Shown here piece by piece: positions 25,198 to 33,377 of a stretch of DNA of 64,000 nucleotides; positions within the stretch are counted from its first letter, which is position 1; every line of letters begins with the position of its first letter. Made by a program: the position numbers and the translations under genes. Location of the stretch: the NCBI RefSeq assembly GCF_020178975.1, contig NZ_JAHXBU010000089.1, positions 186,001 through 250,000 on the forward strand. The letters run 5' to 3'. This DNA is from Cesiribacter sp. SM1 (GTDB lineage Bacteria; Bacteroidota; Bacteroidia; Cytophagales; Cyclobacteriaceae). The notes under the pieces are model-generated. The model was not told where the DNA came from. It made no database searches and saw only the letters and a program-made list of their open reading frames with translations.

Positions 25198-27960
25198 CTA
25201 TTCATTGTGCAGCTCTTCATAATCTTTCATATCCGTTCCCCTGCTGAAATGCCGCAGGTTGTAGGTAAAGGTGAGCATCACGTAGCGCTGCAGCACATTA
25301 GACTGCACATCCTCCACATAGGTTTCGGTGATATTACGCCTGATGTTGTTGTTTTGCCCCAGCAGGTCGTAAACATTCAGGCTTATTTCGCCACGCTCAT
25401 TCGGGAATATCTTCTTACCCAGGCTCATGTTCATGAGCAGAAAGCTGTTGTCGAGGCCTTCGGCCAGCCCGGTATTCAGCTGGTGGTTAAGATCGAGCCG
25501 GTAAATGAAGCCCTGCCAGAAGATCCAGTCGAAGCTCAGGCGCGTGGTCTGGTTAAAGTAGTTATTGTCCAGGGCCGGGCGCAGCGTGTTTTCCACTATG
25601 TTGTAAGAGGCCCTGCTGAAGAAGTTAAAATCTACCTGCTCACTGATGTTACTGCTTACCGAAAAACCCAGCCTGTAGTTGCTCGAATTAATATAGTTAA
25701 CTGTATTGTTGATCATTCCGGGCCTGTGGGTGTAGTTCACAGAGCCATTTACACTTACGTTAGAGCTAATAAATTCTACAGGCCTGCCCCAGCTGACGTA
25801 GGAACGAAAATCCCAGTAGCCATCCAGGTTGATGGGACTGGTTAGCTGCGAACCCTGGGCTAAAATTACCTCCCGGCTTATGGCAATAGGCTCCTCTGCA
25901 ATGGTTGTGGCGTTTACAATGTTGTTTTGAATAATTGAGCCAGCTGCGTAAACAAACAAGGTTTGCTCGTTTTCCGGGTTGCGCCCCCTGTAGCGTATCC
26001 TGATGCGGTTGTGATAAGACTGGTCGAGGTTTGGGTTACCCGTTCTAAGGTGAAGGGGGTTTGAGTTATCAATTACATTCTGCAGCTGGCCAATGGAGGG
26101 TTCCCGGGTCCAGGTATCATAGTCGAACTCAAAGTTTTTAGACTCCGAAAATTTATAATCAAAGCGTACCGTTGGCAGAAAACTATTAAAGGTACGCTGC
26201 AGCGAAAAAGGAGCCGGAAACTCCTGCTCGTTATTGAGGTTGGCCTGCTGATACTCTCCTTCTACCTGTATGCGTACTTTTTCAGTAGAGTACTGGTAGC
26301 CGAGCTCAAGCTCCTGGGTAAGGTATTCACTTTCAAAGGTATTGCTAAGGGCAGTATCCAGCTGGCTGTATGTAGCATAGGGCTCCACATCTTCTGTATA
26401 GATGTTATAGGTGCGCTTATCAGAATCATTTATCCGGTTTCCGATTTCATACTCAAGCTCCAGCTGCCCTCTTTCTCCAAGAGGCTCTGTATAAGAAAAG
26501 TCGGCCTCCCAGGATAAACCCGTTCTGTCGCGGTTGGTGCGCTGGTTCAGGATTTCAGTTCGGTTTTCTTCCCTGTAAAATATGTTTTCCGCCAGACGGC
26601 TGGCCTCGTCCTGGTTTGTATGGTAGCCCGACTCCAAGCCTAGGGTAAGGGTTCTGCCCCTCTTCCTGAAGCGGTGGCTGTAATACATACGGTTGTTAAA
26701 ATCATAATCGAGATTATCTGAAGCCGAAGTATTTTCTGTCTGGTTCAGCAGGCTGTTATCTGTGGCAGTGCGGCCGAGGAAAAATAGATTATTCTCATCG
26801 TTCCTAAGGGATATGTCCGGGCGTATCAGTATCCTGTTGTTGCTATCCAGGTTGTACTCGAAGCGCATATCAAAACGATGATCCATGTTCTTCCTGATGT
26901 TGGTGCTGTTTTCGGTATACACCTGGCCCGAATCGGCCGAAAGTACATAGTTTCTCACCAGGGAAGTAATGCCCCTGTTTTCGCGCTGGCTAAAGAGGTA
27001 GCTTGCACTAAGCTCTATTTTTTCGCCCCAGTCGTCAGTAAAATTGAGCCCTACAGTATTGGTGGTAATAATTCCGTTTTGTGTTCTGGTTTCGCCCTGG
27101 CTGTTGGGATCTGCAGAATAATCCAGCGCATTGATATTATTGCTTAAGCCGGTGATGGTAAGCCTTCTGTCTTCATTAAAAAGATTTACACTGGCACCCA
27201 GTAGGTAGCGATCGTCTGTACCATAGCCTACCGAGGCTTTGCCAAACTGGCCTTTGCGGCGGTTGGGCTTGGTAATGATGTTGATTGTTTTTTCCCGTTC
27301 CCCATCATCAAACCCACTGAGCAGGGCTTTATCACTTTTCCGGTCGTAAATCTCCACACTGGCAATCACCTCTGCAGGCAGGTTCTGTAAAGCAGCCTTT
27401 ACATCGGTGCCAAAGAAAGGTTTGCCATCTACCAGAATGCGCACCACGTTTTCGCCCTGGGCCTGTATGTTTCCATCCTGTATGCTGATGCCGGGCATTT
27501 TCTCCACCAGGTCCTGGCCGCTGGCATCCTGTAGCGTCTGGAAGGAGCTGGCATTAAAGCTGGTGGTATCTCCTTTCTGTTCTCCCAGCGGCCTTTGCGC
27601 CACAATTACTACCTCCTCCAGTCTGTCTTCTTCTTCCCGAAGGCTAAGGGTGCCAAGGTTCAGGTCTTTTTCCTGGTCCTTGTTCAGGGAAATCTTTCTC
27701 AGCAGGGGGTTGAAGCCCATAAACTGTACCCGAAGCACATACTCTCCCGGCTTCACATTTTCAAGTATAAATTCGCCATCCATGTCGGTTACAACGCCTG
27801 TAACGGTGGTAGAATCTACAGGATCCTCTAAGACAACGGTAGCACCCGGCAGGGTACTATTATCTTTTGCACTTTGTACCGTTCCGTATATAGAAAACTC
27901 CTGGGCAAAAACATTAAACACGCTAAAAAAGAAGAACAGAAAAAAGAGGGTGTTTTTCAT
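25198..27960 (-). CDS. TonB-dependent-receptor-like outer-membrane beta-barrel protein
   Basis: The 920-residue protein has a signal peptide (MKNTLFFLFFFFSVFNVFAQ), a carboxypeptidase-regulatory-like domain (residues 25-105, with NSTLPGATVVLEDP), a plug-like segment with ILVDGKPFFGTDV and EIYDRKSDKALLSGFDDGEREKTINI, and then a long barrel (outer-membrane beta-barrel family 3). The plug and CarboxypepD fusion resemble SusC-like or FhuE-like receptors, but this family lacks an obvious TonB box. The ligand is unknown. It is a single-gene unit convergent with the dab cluster. A start three codons upstream (27969) is possible. Confidence 0.8.
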   Translation of the reverse strand: MKNTLFFLFFFFSVFNVFAQEFSIYGTVQSAKDNSTLPGATVVLEDPVDSTTVTGVVTDMDGEFILENVKPGEYVLRVQFMGFNPLLRKISLNKDQEKDLNLGTLSLREEEDRLEEVVIVAQRPLGEQKGDTTSFNASSFQTLQDASGQDLVEKMPGISIQDGNIQAQGENVVRILVDGKPFFGTDVKAALQNLPAEVIASVEIYDRKSDKALLSGFDDGEREKTINIITKPNRRKGQFGKASVGYGTDDRYLLGASVNLFNEDRRLTITGLSNNINALDYSADPNSQGETRTQNGIITTNTVGLNFTDDWGEKIELSASYLFSQRENRGITSLVRNYVLSADSGQVYTENSTNIRKNMDHRFDMRFEYNLDSNNRILIRPDISLRNDENNLFFLGRTATDNSLLNQTENTSASDNLDYDFNNRMYYSHRFRKRGRTLTLGLESGYHTNQDEASRLAENIFYREENRTEILNQRTNRDRTGLSWEADFSYTEPLGERGQLELEYEIGNRINDSDKRTYNIYTEDVEPYATYSQLDTALSNTFESEYLTQELELGYQYSTEKVRIQVEGEYQQANLNNEQEFPAPFSLQRTFNSFLPTVRFDYKFSESKNFEFDYDTWTREPSIGQLQNVIDNSNPLHLRTGNPNLDQSYHNRIRIRYRGRNPENEQTLFVYAAGSIIQNNIVNATTIAEEPIAISREVILAQGSQLTSPINLDGYWDFRSYVSWGRPVEFISSNVSVNGSVNYTHRPGMINNTVNYINSSNYRLGFSVSSNISEQVDFNFFSRASYNIVENTLRPALDNNYFNQTTRLSFDWIFWQGFIYRLDLNHQLNTGLAEGLDNSFLLMNMSLGKKIFPNERGEISLNVYDLLGQNNNIRRNITETYVEDVQSNVLQRYVMLTFTYNLRHFSRGTDMKDYEELHNE

Positions 27961-27969
27961 GAAAAGCAA

Positions 27970-28329
27970 AATATAAATCCTAAAAACCTGGAGTGGTACT
28001 AAAGCAGATGACGGCTTACGTAAACTTAAACATCTCCCGACAGTAATGTTTGCACTTATGCACGATGATTACCTCATTATAAGATCCTTACCCAAAATAA
28101 GGGCTTCTTAGCGTAATGTAAAGACATCGGACAGACTATTACCCGGCCATAGTGCCTGGCCCGTGCTGTGTTTAGCCTAGTTTACGGAAACAAATCCAGA
28201 ACGATCAATAGATGATGATGGCTTTTACAAAATCTGCCCTACCCAGGCCGAACAGCATGTGACAGCTGCACCAGGCCCACAGCTAAATAAAGAAGCGTGG
28301 CGTCAGTTAAAAACGCAACTGCAGAGTTC
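27970..28329. other. Intergenic stretch, nothing distinct
   Basis: This region lies between the CLC-F stop and the receptor start, both on the minus strand. The receptor promoter should be here. I see no RNA gene, no convincing terminator for the CLC gene and no repeat. Confidence 0.4.
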
Positions 28330-29655
28330 TCATTCCTTTTTAAAGCGCCTGCTTTTCTTTCTGAGCTGACCGATCTCAAACAGGGTTTTTCCTTTCTCCA
28401 GACCAAAGAGCAGGTGCTTTGGTGTACCAAGCAGCTGCGATCCATAGATGCCGGAATGGCCCGAGAACAGGTAGGCGGTAACACAGGCAACCGCAACAAA
28501 TAAGCCTGGCTCGATGCCAAACAGCTCTATGCCCATAAAAGTACAGGCCAGTGGTGTATTGGTGGCACCTGAAAAAACGCCCACAAAGCCCATGCCTGCC
28601 AATAAGGCCAGGGGCAGGGGAATAAAAGAAGATAAGGCATTGCCCAGGGTAGCACCAGTAAAAAACAAGGGAGTTACTTCCCCTCCCTTAAAACCCGCTC
28701 CCAGGGTAAAAGAGGTGTAAAGGATCTTTACAGCAAAATCGTAAAGGGGCAGTACTTCCTGAAAAGCATCTACAATGGTGGGTACGCCTAAGCCAATGTA
28801 TTTTGTAGTACCCAGCAGGTACACCGACAGGGCTATAACAGCCCCCCCGGCAAAGGGCCTCAGGGGTGCCCAGGCGATGGTACGCTTAAAAAAGGAACCC
28901 CAGAAATGAATTGCTTTGGCAAAGAGCATACCGGCCAGCCCAAACAAAACACCAGCCAGAACAGCCCACAACAGGTTTTGTGGCGTCATGGCAGGCACCA
29001 GCGGAATCTGGTAATGGGTATGGCCCACGCCCCACAGCACCTGGCATACATAATCGGCCAGCAGGGCGGCTAAAAAGCTGGGCAGAATGGCATCATATCG
29101 GATGCGGCCCAGCACCAGCACCTCCATGGCAAATACAGCACCCGCCAGCGGGGTGCCAAAAACAGAGGCAAAGCCGGCACTGATCCCCATAATAAGCAGG
29201 ATTTTTCTATCACGGGAGCGAAAGCCAAACAGCTTTGTAAACTGATCTGCAATGGAACTGCCCATCTGTACAGCCGTTCCCTCGCGGCCTGCCGAGCCTC
29301 CAAACAAATGGGTAACCAGCGTGCCAAACAGTACCAGTGGCGTCATGCGCATGCTGATGATGTTTTGCGGAATGAGGATCTCATCAATGATCTGGTTGTT
29401 CCCCTTCACCACATTCTGCCCCAGGTAGTGGTACGACAGGCCTATCATCAGCCCACCAAGCGGCAACATTGAAATGATCCACAGGTTTTCTTCCCTGTAA
29501 TTGGTAACCCAGTGCAGCGATATCAGGAAGAAAGCAGAAGCAGAACCTGCCGCCACGCCTACCAGGCAGGCAATCAGCAGCCATTTTAAAGTAAACAACA
29601 GGGCAGGGAGCTGCTCTATTGTACGAAAGTAGTACCTCAATTTTTTCATGAGCAT
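28330..29655 (-). CDS. CLC-F type fluoride/proton antiporter
   Basis: The 441-residue CLC protein departs from chloride CLCs at the selectivity motifs in the way that marks the fluoride clade. GNNQI (from residue 85) stands where chloride CLCs have GSGIP; GREGT (123-127) carries the gating glutamate E125; GGEVTP (324-329) carries E326, V327 and T328. These match the Glu-Val-Thr triplet known from characterised CLC-F antiporters, about 200 residues after the gate. Such proteins expel F- in exchange for protons. A fluoride riboswitch lies 38 bp upstream of the start and settles the assignment. An ATG two codons in (29649) is an alternative start. Confidence 0.9.
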   Translation of the reverse strand: MLMKKLRYYFRTIEQLPALLFTLKWLLIACLVGVAAGSASAFFLISLHWVTNYREENLWIISMLPLGGLMIGLSYHYLGQNVVKGNNQIIDEILIPQNIISMRMTPLVLFGTLVTHLFGGSAGREGTAVQMGSSIADQFTKLFGFRSRDRKILLIMGISAGFASVFGTPLAGAVFAMEVLVLGRIRYDAILPSFLAALLADYVCQVLWGVGHTHYQIPLVPAMTPQNLLWAVLAGVLFGLAGMLFAKAIHFWGSFFKRTIAWAPLRPFAGGAVIALSVYLLGTTKYIGLGVPTIVDAFQEVLPLYDFAVKILYTSFTLGAGFKGGEVTPLFFTGATLGNALSSFIPLPLALLAGMGFVGVFSGATNTPLACTFMGIELFGIEPGLFVAVACVTAYLFSGHSGIYGSQLLGTPKHLLFGLEKGKTLFEIGQLRKKSRRFKKE

Positions 29656-29692
29656 AGCTTGTCAGTAGGATCATGCAGGGCACGATCGATGA

Positions 29693-29748
29693 GCAGGCGC
29701 CATCATCCTGACAATACTACAGGCGGTTTAAGGCAGACACCATTGCCT
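29693..29748 (-). promoter_or_regulatory. Fluoride riboswitch (crcB motif)
   Basis: On the minus strand the element reads AGGCA-AUGGUGUC-UGCCU, then UUAAACCGCC, then CCUG...CAGG and GAUGAUGGCGCCUGC. It has the first hairpin (AGGCA/UGCCU), the second (CCUG/CAGG) and the pseudoknot between loop GGUGUC and GGCGCC; all helices form. These are the conserved parts of the crcB motif. It sits 38 bp ahead of the CLC-F start codon. Between them GATCGTGC/GCATGATC can pair (8 bp, 3-nt loop) without a T tail, so control is more likely at translation than by termination. Confidence 0.92.
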
Positions 29749-29889
29749 ATTTGTGCCACTAAAATAATAATTTGGCCTGAATATAAAAATGAACCCTACC
29801 GCTCCTGCATCCGCTGCAGATCACTACACGGCCCTGCTATTGAGCCCGGCCGAGCTCCCCTCAGTAGGCCAATGCTGCCCTAAGCAGGG

Positions 29890-29955
29890 ACTGCCTGTCG
29901 CAGGCAGTAGCTGTACTGTTTTTAACTGCTGCTGTTTTCACACAGCAGTTAAAAA
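29890..29955. repeat. Two adjacent strong hairpins between the fluoride unit and the SDR gene
   Basis: ACTGCCTG/CAGGCAGT (29890-29908, 3-nt loop) is followed by a perfect 13-bp inverted repeat TTTTTAACTGCTG (29919-29931) and CAGCAGTTAAAAA (29943-29955), whose A/T ends could terminate in either direction. No gene clearly ends here. A 69-codon Cys-rich frame (29789-29998) spans them but is not convincing. Confidence 0.6.
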
Positions 29956-30012
29956 CCATTGCCCTCCACAGCTGTTAGCATTTCAACATACATATTAATC
30001 GATCGACGCGGA

Positions 30013-30786
30013 ATGTACAAAGCTAGTTTTGATTTGAGTGGAAAGGTTGCCCTGGTAACCGGTGCCGGAAGAGGCATAGGAAGAGCACTGGCTGAAGGCC
30101 TGGCACATGCCGGAGCCAGTGTGGTACTGGCTGCAAGAACCGGAGCAGAAGTAGAAAAAGCTGCGCTGGAAATTGCTGAAGCCACCGGCAGCAGTACGCT
30201 GGGTGTTGTCTGCGATGTTACCAGCAGCAGCTCAGTTGAGGAGGCTGTAAACAGGGCGCTTCAACAGTTCGGGCATATCGACATCCTGATTAACAATGCC
30301 GGTTCCAGCGTTCGCGAAACTGCCCTGAATCTTTCAGAAGACGACTGGGACAGGGTGATGAACGTTAATTTCAAATCAGTTTTTCTTGTTTCAAAAGCAG
30401 TAGGCAGGCATATGGTGGAGCGCCAGTGGGGGCGCATCGTAAACGTAGCGTCTGTTGCCTCCAGGCTAAGCCTTGCCTCCGGCACCCCCTATGGGCCCAG
30501 CAAGGCAGGCGTTGTGCAGTTAACCCGCCAGCTGGCCAACGAATGGGCTACAAAGGGCGTTACTGTTAATGCCATCAGCCCCTGGTTTTTTAAAACTTCA
30601 TTAAATGCACAGGCACTTGATAATGACGATTTCCGCAGCCTGCTGGAGCGCAGAACCCCCATGCGCAGGCTGGGACAGCTCTATGAGCTTATTGCCCCGG
30701 TGGTGATGTTCTGCTCCGATGGCGCAGGCTACATTACGGGCCAAAACCTGTTTATTGATGGCGGGGTAACCAATTACGCTTTCTGA
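30013..30786 (+). CDS. SDR-family NAD(P)-dependent oxidoreductase
   Basis: The 257-residue enzyme has the Rossmann motif TGAGRGIG (residues 16-23), NNAG, the catalytic Ser in NVASVAS and YGPSK (YxxxK). It ends IDGGVTNYAF. The organisation fits classical SDRs close to gluconate 5-dehydrogenase or 3-oxoacyl-ACP reductase; substrate is not assignable. A longer frame starts at 29959, but those residues do not look conserved and run through the region of strong hairpins, so MYKASFDLSGKV at 30013 is preferred. The gene precedes the TspO-like gene by about 100 bp. Confidence 0.8.
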   Translation: MYKASFDLSGKVALVTGAGRGIGRALAEGLAHAGASVVLAARTGAEVEKAALEIAEATGSSTLGVVCDVTSSSSVEEAVNRALQQFGHIDILINNAGSSVRETALNLSEDDWDRVMNVNFKSVFLVSKAVGRHMVERQWGRIVNVASVASRLSLASGTPYGPSKAGVVQLTRQLANEWATKGVTVNAISPWFFKTSLNAQALDNDDFRSLLERRTPMRRLGQLYELIAPVVMFCSDGAGYITGQNLFIDGGVTNYAF

Positions 30787-30882
30787 TTTTCTCCAGCAGA
30801 TCCTGCTAATTAAAGCAGCTGCAGGCAATGAATAAAACTTGTGTACCCCCGAGGGGTTAGGGTTATAGAAAAGTTTACCCTT

Positions 30883-31677
30883 ATGAAAGCCCTTATACTT
30901 TTACTGGCAAACACCTTAAGCCTGCTGATCACCCTTGCTGTAAACTATACCGCAGGTACCGGGGCTATTTCCAGCAAATCTATAGGTGATGTAAGCGATG
31001 AGTACCCTACCCTGCTTACGGCTGCAGGCTATGCCTTTTCTATCTGGGGGTTAATTTATCTCATGCTAGTTGCTTTTACCGCCTACCAGTGGTATGCCTG
31101 GTTTAAGGGCAGGAACAGAGAATCGCTTCTTAAAGCGGGCATCTGGTTTTTTATGGCCAATCTTGCCAATGCGCTGTGGGTATTTGCCTGGCTTACTGAA
31201 AACCTGGGTCTGTCTGTACTCATCATACTCTTTCTGCTTTTCTCCCTAACCCGGCTGGTGATACGCCTGGAGCTGGAAACCTGGGATGCCCCGCTGCGCA
31301 TTATCATTTTTGTGTGGTGGCCTGTGTGCATTTATCTAGGGTGGATTGTTCTGGCTACAGTTATTAATATTTCTGTTTATCTTGAAAGTCTTGGGGTACT
31401 AGCCAATCTTATGGCTCCGGAACTCTGGGCCATTCTGGTACTGGTGTTAGCAAGCCTTATTTACCTGTTCCTGACCTGGTCGAGAAACATGCGTGAAGCA
31501 GCTCTGGTAGGTGTTTGGGGCCTGGTGGCAATTGCGTATAAACAATGGAACAACCATGATGCCGTTGCAATAACTGCCCTGCTGGCTGCAGCTGTACTTT
31601 TTTTATATGCAGGCTATCATGGAATAAAAAATATGGATACCTCCCCTCTTGCCAAAGCAAAGAGAGGAGAATGGTAG
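30883..31677 (+). CDS. TspO/MBR-like tryptophan-rich membrane protein
   Basis: The 264-residue membrane protein has about seven hydrophobic segments and many Trp/Tyr residues. The stretch GYAFSIWGLIYLML and the spacing of later Trp residues recall the TspO/MBR (tryptophan-rich sensory protein) family, but it is longer than the classical 155-residue TspO. An upstream GTG at 30841 would add 14 residues that do not look like a signal; ATG 30883 (MKALILLLANTLSLL) is preferred. Function in this subgroup is not known from the sequence. It is probably in the cytoplasmic membrane and may be co-transcribed with the SDR gene. Confidence 0.6.
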   Translation: MKALILLLANTLSLLITLAVNYTAGTGAISSKSIGDVSDEYPTLLTAAGYAFSIWGLIYLMLVAFTAYQWYAWFKGRNRESLLKAGIWFFMANLANALWVFAWLTENLGLSVLIILFLLFSLTRLVIRLELETWDAPLRIIIFVWWPVCIYLGWIVLATVINISVYLESLGVLANLMAPELWAILVLVLASLIYLFLTWSRNMREAALVGVWGLVAIAYKQWNNHDAVAITALLAAAVLFLYAGYHGIKNMDTSPLAKAKRGEW

Positions 31678-31754
31678 TACTGCCTGACACCTCCAGTCTA
31701 TCCCTTAAAAGCTTCTCATATTCAAAATCTTACAGCTATTAATTTTCTAATGTT

Positions 31755-31779
31755 CGCAAACTGAAAATTACGGTTTGCG
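31755..31779. promoter_or_regulatory. Inverted repeat ahead of the DUF748 gene
   Basis: CGCAAAC (31755-31761) and GTTTGCG (31773-31779) form a perfect 7-bp dyad with an 11-bp spacer, 38 bp before the start codon at 31817. It could be a regulator site or a leader hairpin. The regulator is unknown. Confidence 0.4.
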
Positions 31780-31816
31780 TATGCCAATGAGGTAATTCAA
31801 TAATTGCATTATCGCT

Positions 31817-32896
31817 ATGGTAAAACATAAAAGATATACATTAGCTGCTGCTGTTGTGGTATTGCTGATCATCATCAGAATAGCGCTGCCTTTTATTGTA
31901 GAGCGCTATGTAAACAAAACGCTAAACGACCTGCCCGGCTATAACGGCCATGTTGAGGATATAGACCTTTCGCTGTACCGGGGTGCTTATAAGATAGAGG
32001 GACTGCTGCTGGAGGAGGAAGAGAGCAAATCAAAAACTCCTTTTTTGCAAATCCATGAAATTGACCTGTCTGTAGAATGGCGTTCGCTCTTGAAAGGGAG
32101 GCTTGTAGGCGACGTAAACCTGCTGCGGCCGGAGCTTTACATCAAAACGGCTCCTGCCAGCCAGGAGGCACTGGATCAGTCGGAGCGGGAGCACTGGACA
32201 GAGGTAGTTAAAAGCCTGATGCCCATGACGATTAACCGGCTGGAAATCAGGGAAGGCAGGCTTGCTTACCTGGATTACACCACCTCTCCCGATGTTACCC
32301 TCCACATTGATCGTATGCATTTGCTGGCACATAACTTGGCCAACGTAGAAGAGCAGGGCAATGCACTGCCGTCTTCTGTTCATATAACAGGCACCTCAAT
32401 TGGCGGGGGCAAACTAACAGGTGATATGCGTATTAACGTACTGAAAGAACTGCCCGATTTTGATCTGAACCTGAAGCTGACAGGCATAGACCTGACCAGC
32501 ATTAATGATTTTATAGAAGCCTACGCTAAATTTGATGTGGAAAGGGGCCGCCTGGATATGTACAGCGAGTTAAAACTGATGAATGGTCATATTGAGGGCT
32601 ATATGAAGCCATTTTTTGAAGAGGTTAAGGTACTTAACTGGAAAGAGGATAAAAAAGAAGATGGATTTTTAAGGGCAGCCTGGGAGGCCATTGCGGGTCT
32701 GTTTGTAGAAGCTGTTGAAAATCAGCCCAGAGACCAGGTAGCTACCCGCATCCCCATATCGGGCAATGTAAACCAGCCCGATACGGATATCTCTACCACC
32801 GTGGTGAATGTACTGCGACACGCTTTTATAGAAGCCTTCAATAAAGGACTGGAGGGTGCAGCTGCATCTTCCGGGGGTAGCACTAAGAAAGACTAA
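31817..32896 (+). CDS. DUF748/AsmA-like membrane-anchored protein
   Basis: The 359-residue protein has one N-terminal TM helix (about residues 8-28) and then a long run of short beta strands with repeating dyads such as DIDLSLYRGAYKIEGL, LLRPELYI and LEIREGRLAYLDY. This is the DUF748/AsmA pattern seen in bridge-like proteins of the inner membrane and periplasm. Such proteins are linked to lipid transport and envelope integrity in other bacteria; the role here is inference. It has no operon partner on the same strand. Confidence 0.7.
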   Translation: MVKHKRYTLAAAVVVLLIIIRIALPFIVERYVNKTLNDLPGYNGHVEDIDLSLYRGAYKIEGLLLEEEESKSKTPFLQIHEIDLSVEWRSLLKGRLVGDVNLLRPELYIKTAPASQEALDQSEREHWTEVVKSLMPMTINRLEIREGRLAYLDYTTSPDVTLHIDRMHLLAHNLANVEEQGNALPSSVHITGTSIGGGKLTGDMRINVLKELPDFDLNLKLTGIDLTSINDFIEAYAKFDVERGRLDMYSELKLMNGHIEGYMKPFFEEVKVLNWKEDKKEDGFLRAAWEAIAGLFVEAVENQPRDQVATRIPISGNVNQPDTDISTTVVNVLRHAFIEAFNKGLEGAAASSGGSTKKD

Positions 32897-32945
32897 AGGC
32901 CCAATCCCTGTTGATCAGAAGCTGGTTGCTCTTCTGTAAAAATCT

Positions 32946-33371
32946 TCAAACCAGATCCTCTCTCTCCACTGCGTCCACACCTGCACCACCAGCAGCTATT
33001 AACATGCTGATGGACTCCAGGCTGATTGGTTTATGGATAAGCCCGGACAACATTGAATTGTGGGCTGCTCTGTGCTGATCGGATGAGGCAAGAGAGGATG
33101 TAAGGATATAAATTCTGCATTTTTCCCTTATTGCAGGCCTCAAAGTGGCAAGCACATCCAGAAAATGCCATCCATCCATAACAGGCATGCTTAAATCCAG
33201 CAGCACCAGCCCCGGCAAAGCTTCATCACTGCACCCGGTGAGGGTACTTAATGCATCCGCAGCAGAAAGAAAAGTATGAACATCTTTTTCCGCAGCCAAG
33301 CCCCCAAAAACAACCAACCTTTTTGTAATAAAAAGACTTACCTCCTCATCATCAACAACAAACACTTTCAT
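32946..33371 (-). CDS. Receiver-only response regulator, partner of the adjacent kinase
   Basis: The 141-residue protein is a single REC domain: acidic pair VDDEE, phosphoacceptor Asp in LLDLSMPVMDGW, Thr in ILTSS, and Lys in HKPIS. It has no output domain, so it should act by protein contact or feed a phosphorelay. It starts 6 bp after the stop codon of the histidine kinase, so the two are translationally linked and probably a cognate pair. Confidence 0.85.
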   Translation of the reverse strand: MKVFVVDDEEVSLFITKRLVVFGGLAAEKDVHTFLSAADALSTLTGCSDEALPGLVLLDLSMPVMDGWHFLDVLATLRPAIREKCRIYILTSSLASSDQHRAAHNSMLSGLIHKPISLESISMLIAAGGAGVDAVEREDLV

Positions 33372-33377
33372 CGCTCT

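Noticed and set aside
25141-25845. A 234-codon plus-strand frame over the receptor gene
   Set aside because: It overlaps the 3' end of the outer-membrane barrel gene, has no start context and is a shadow of its codons. The cluster terminator lies just before it.
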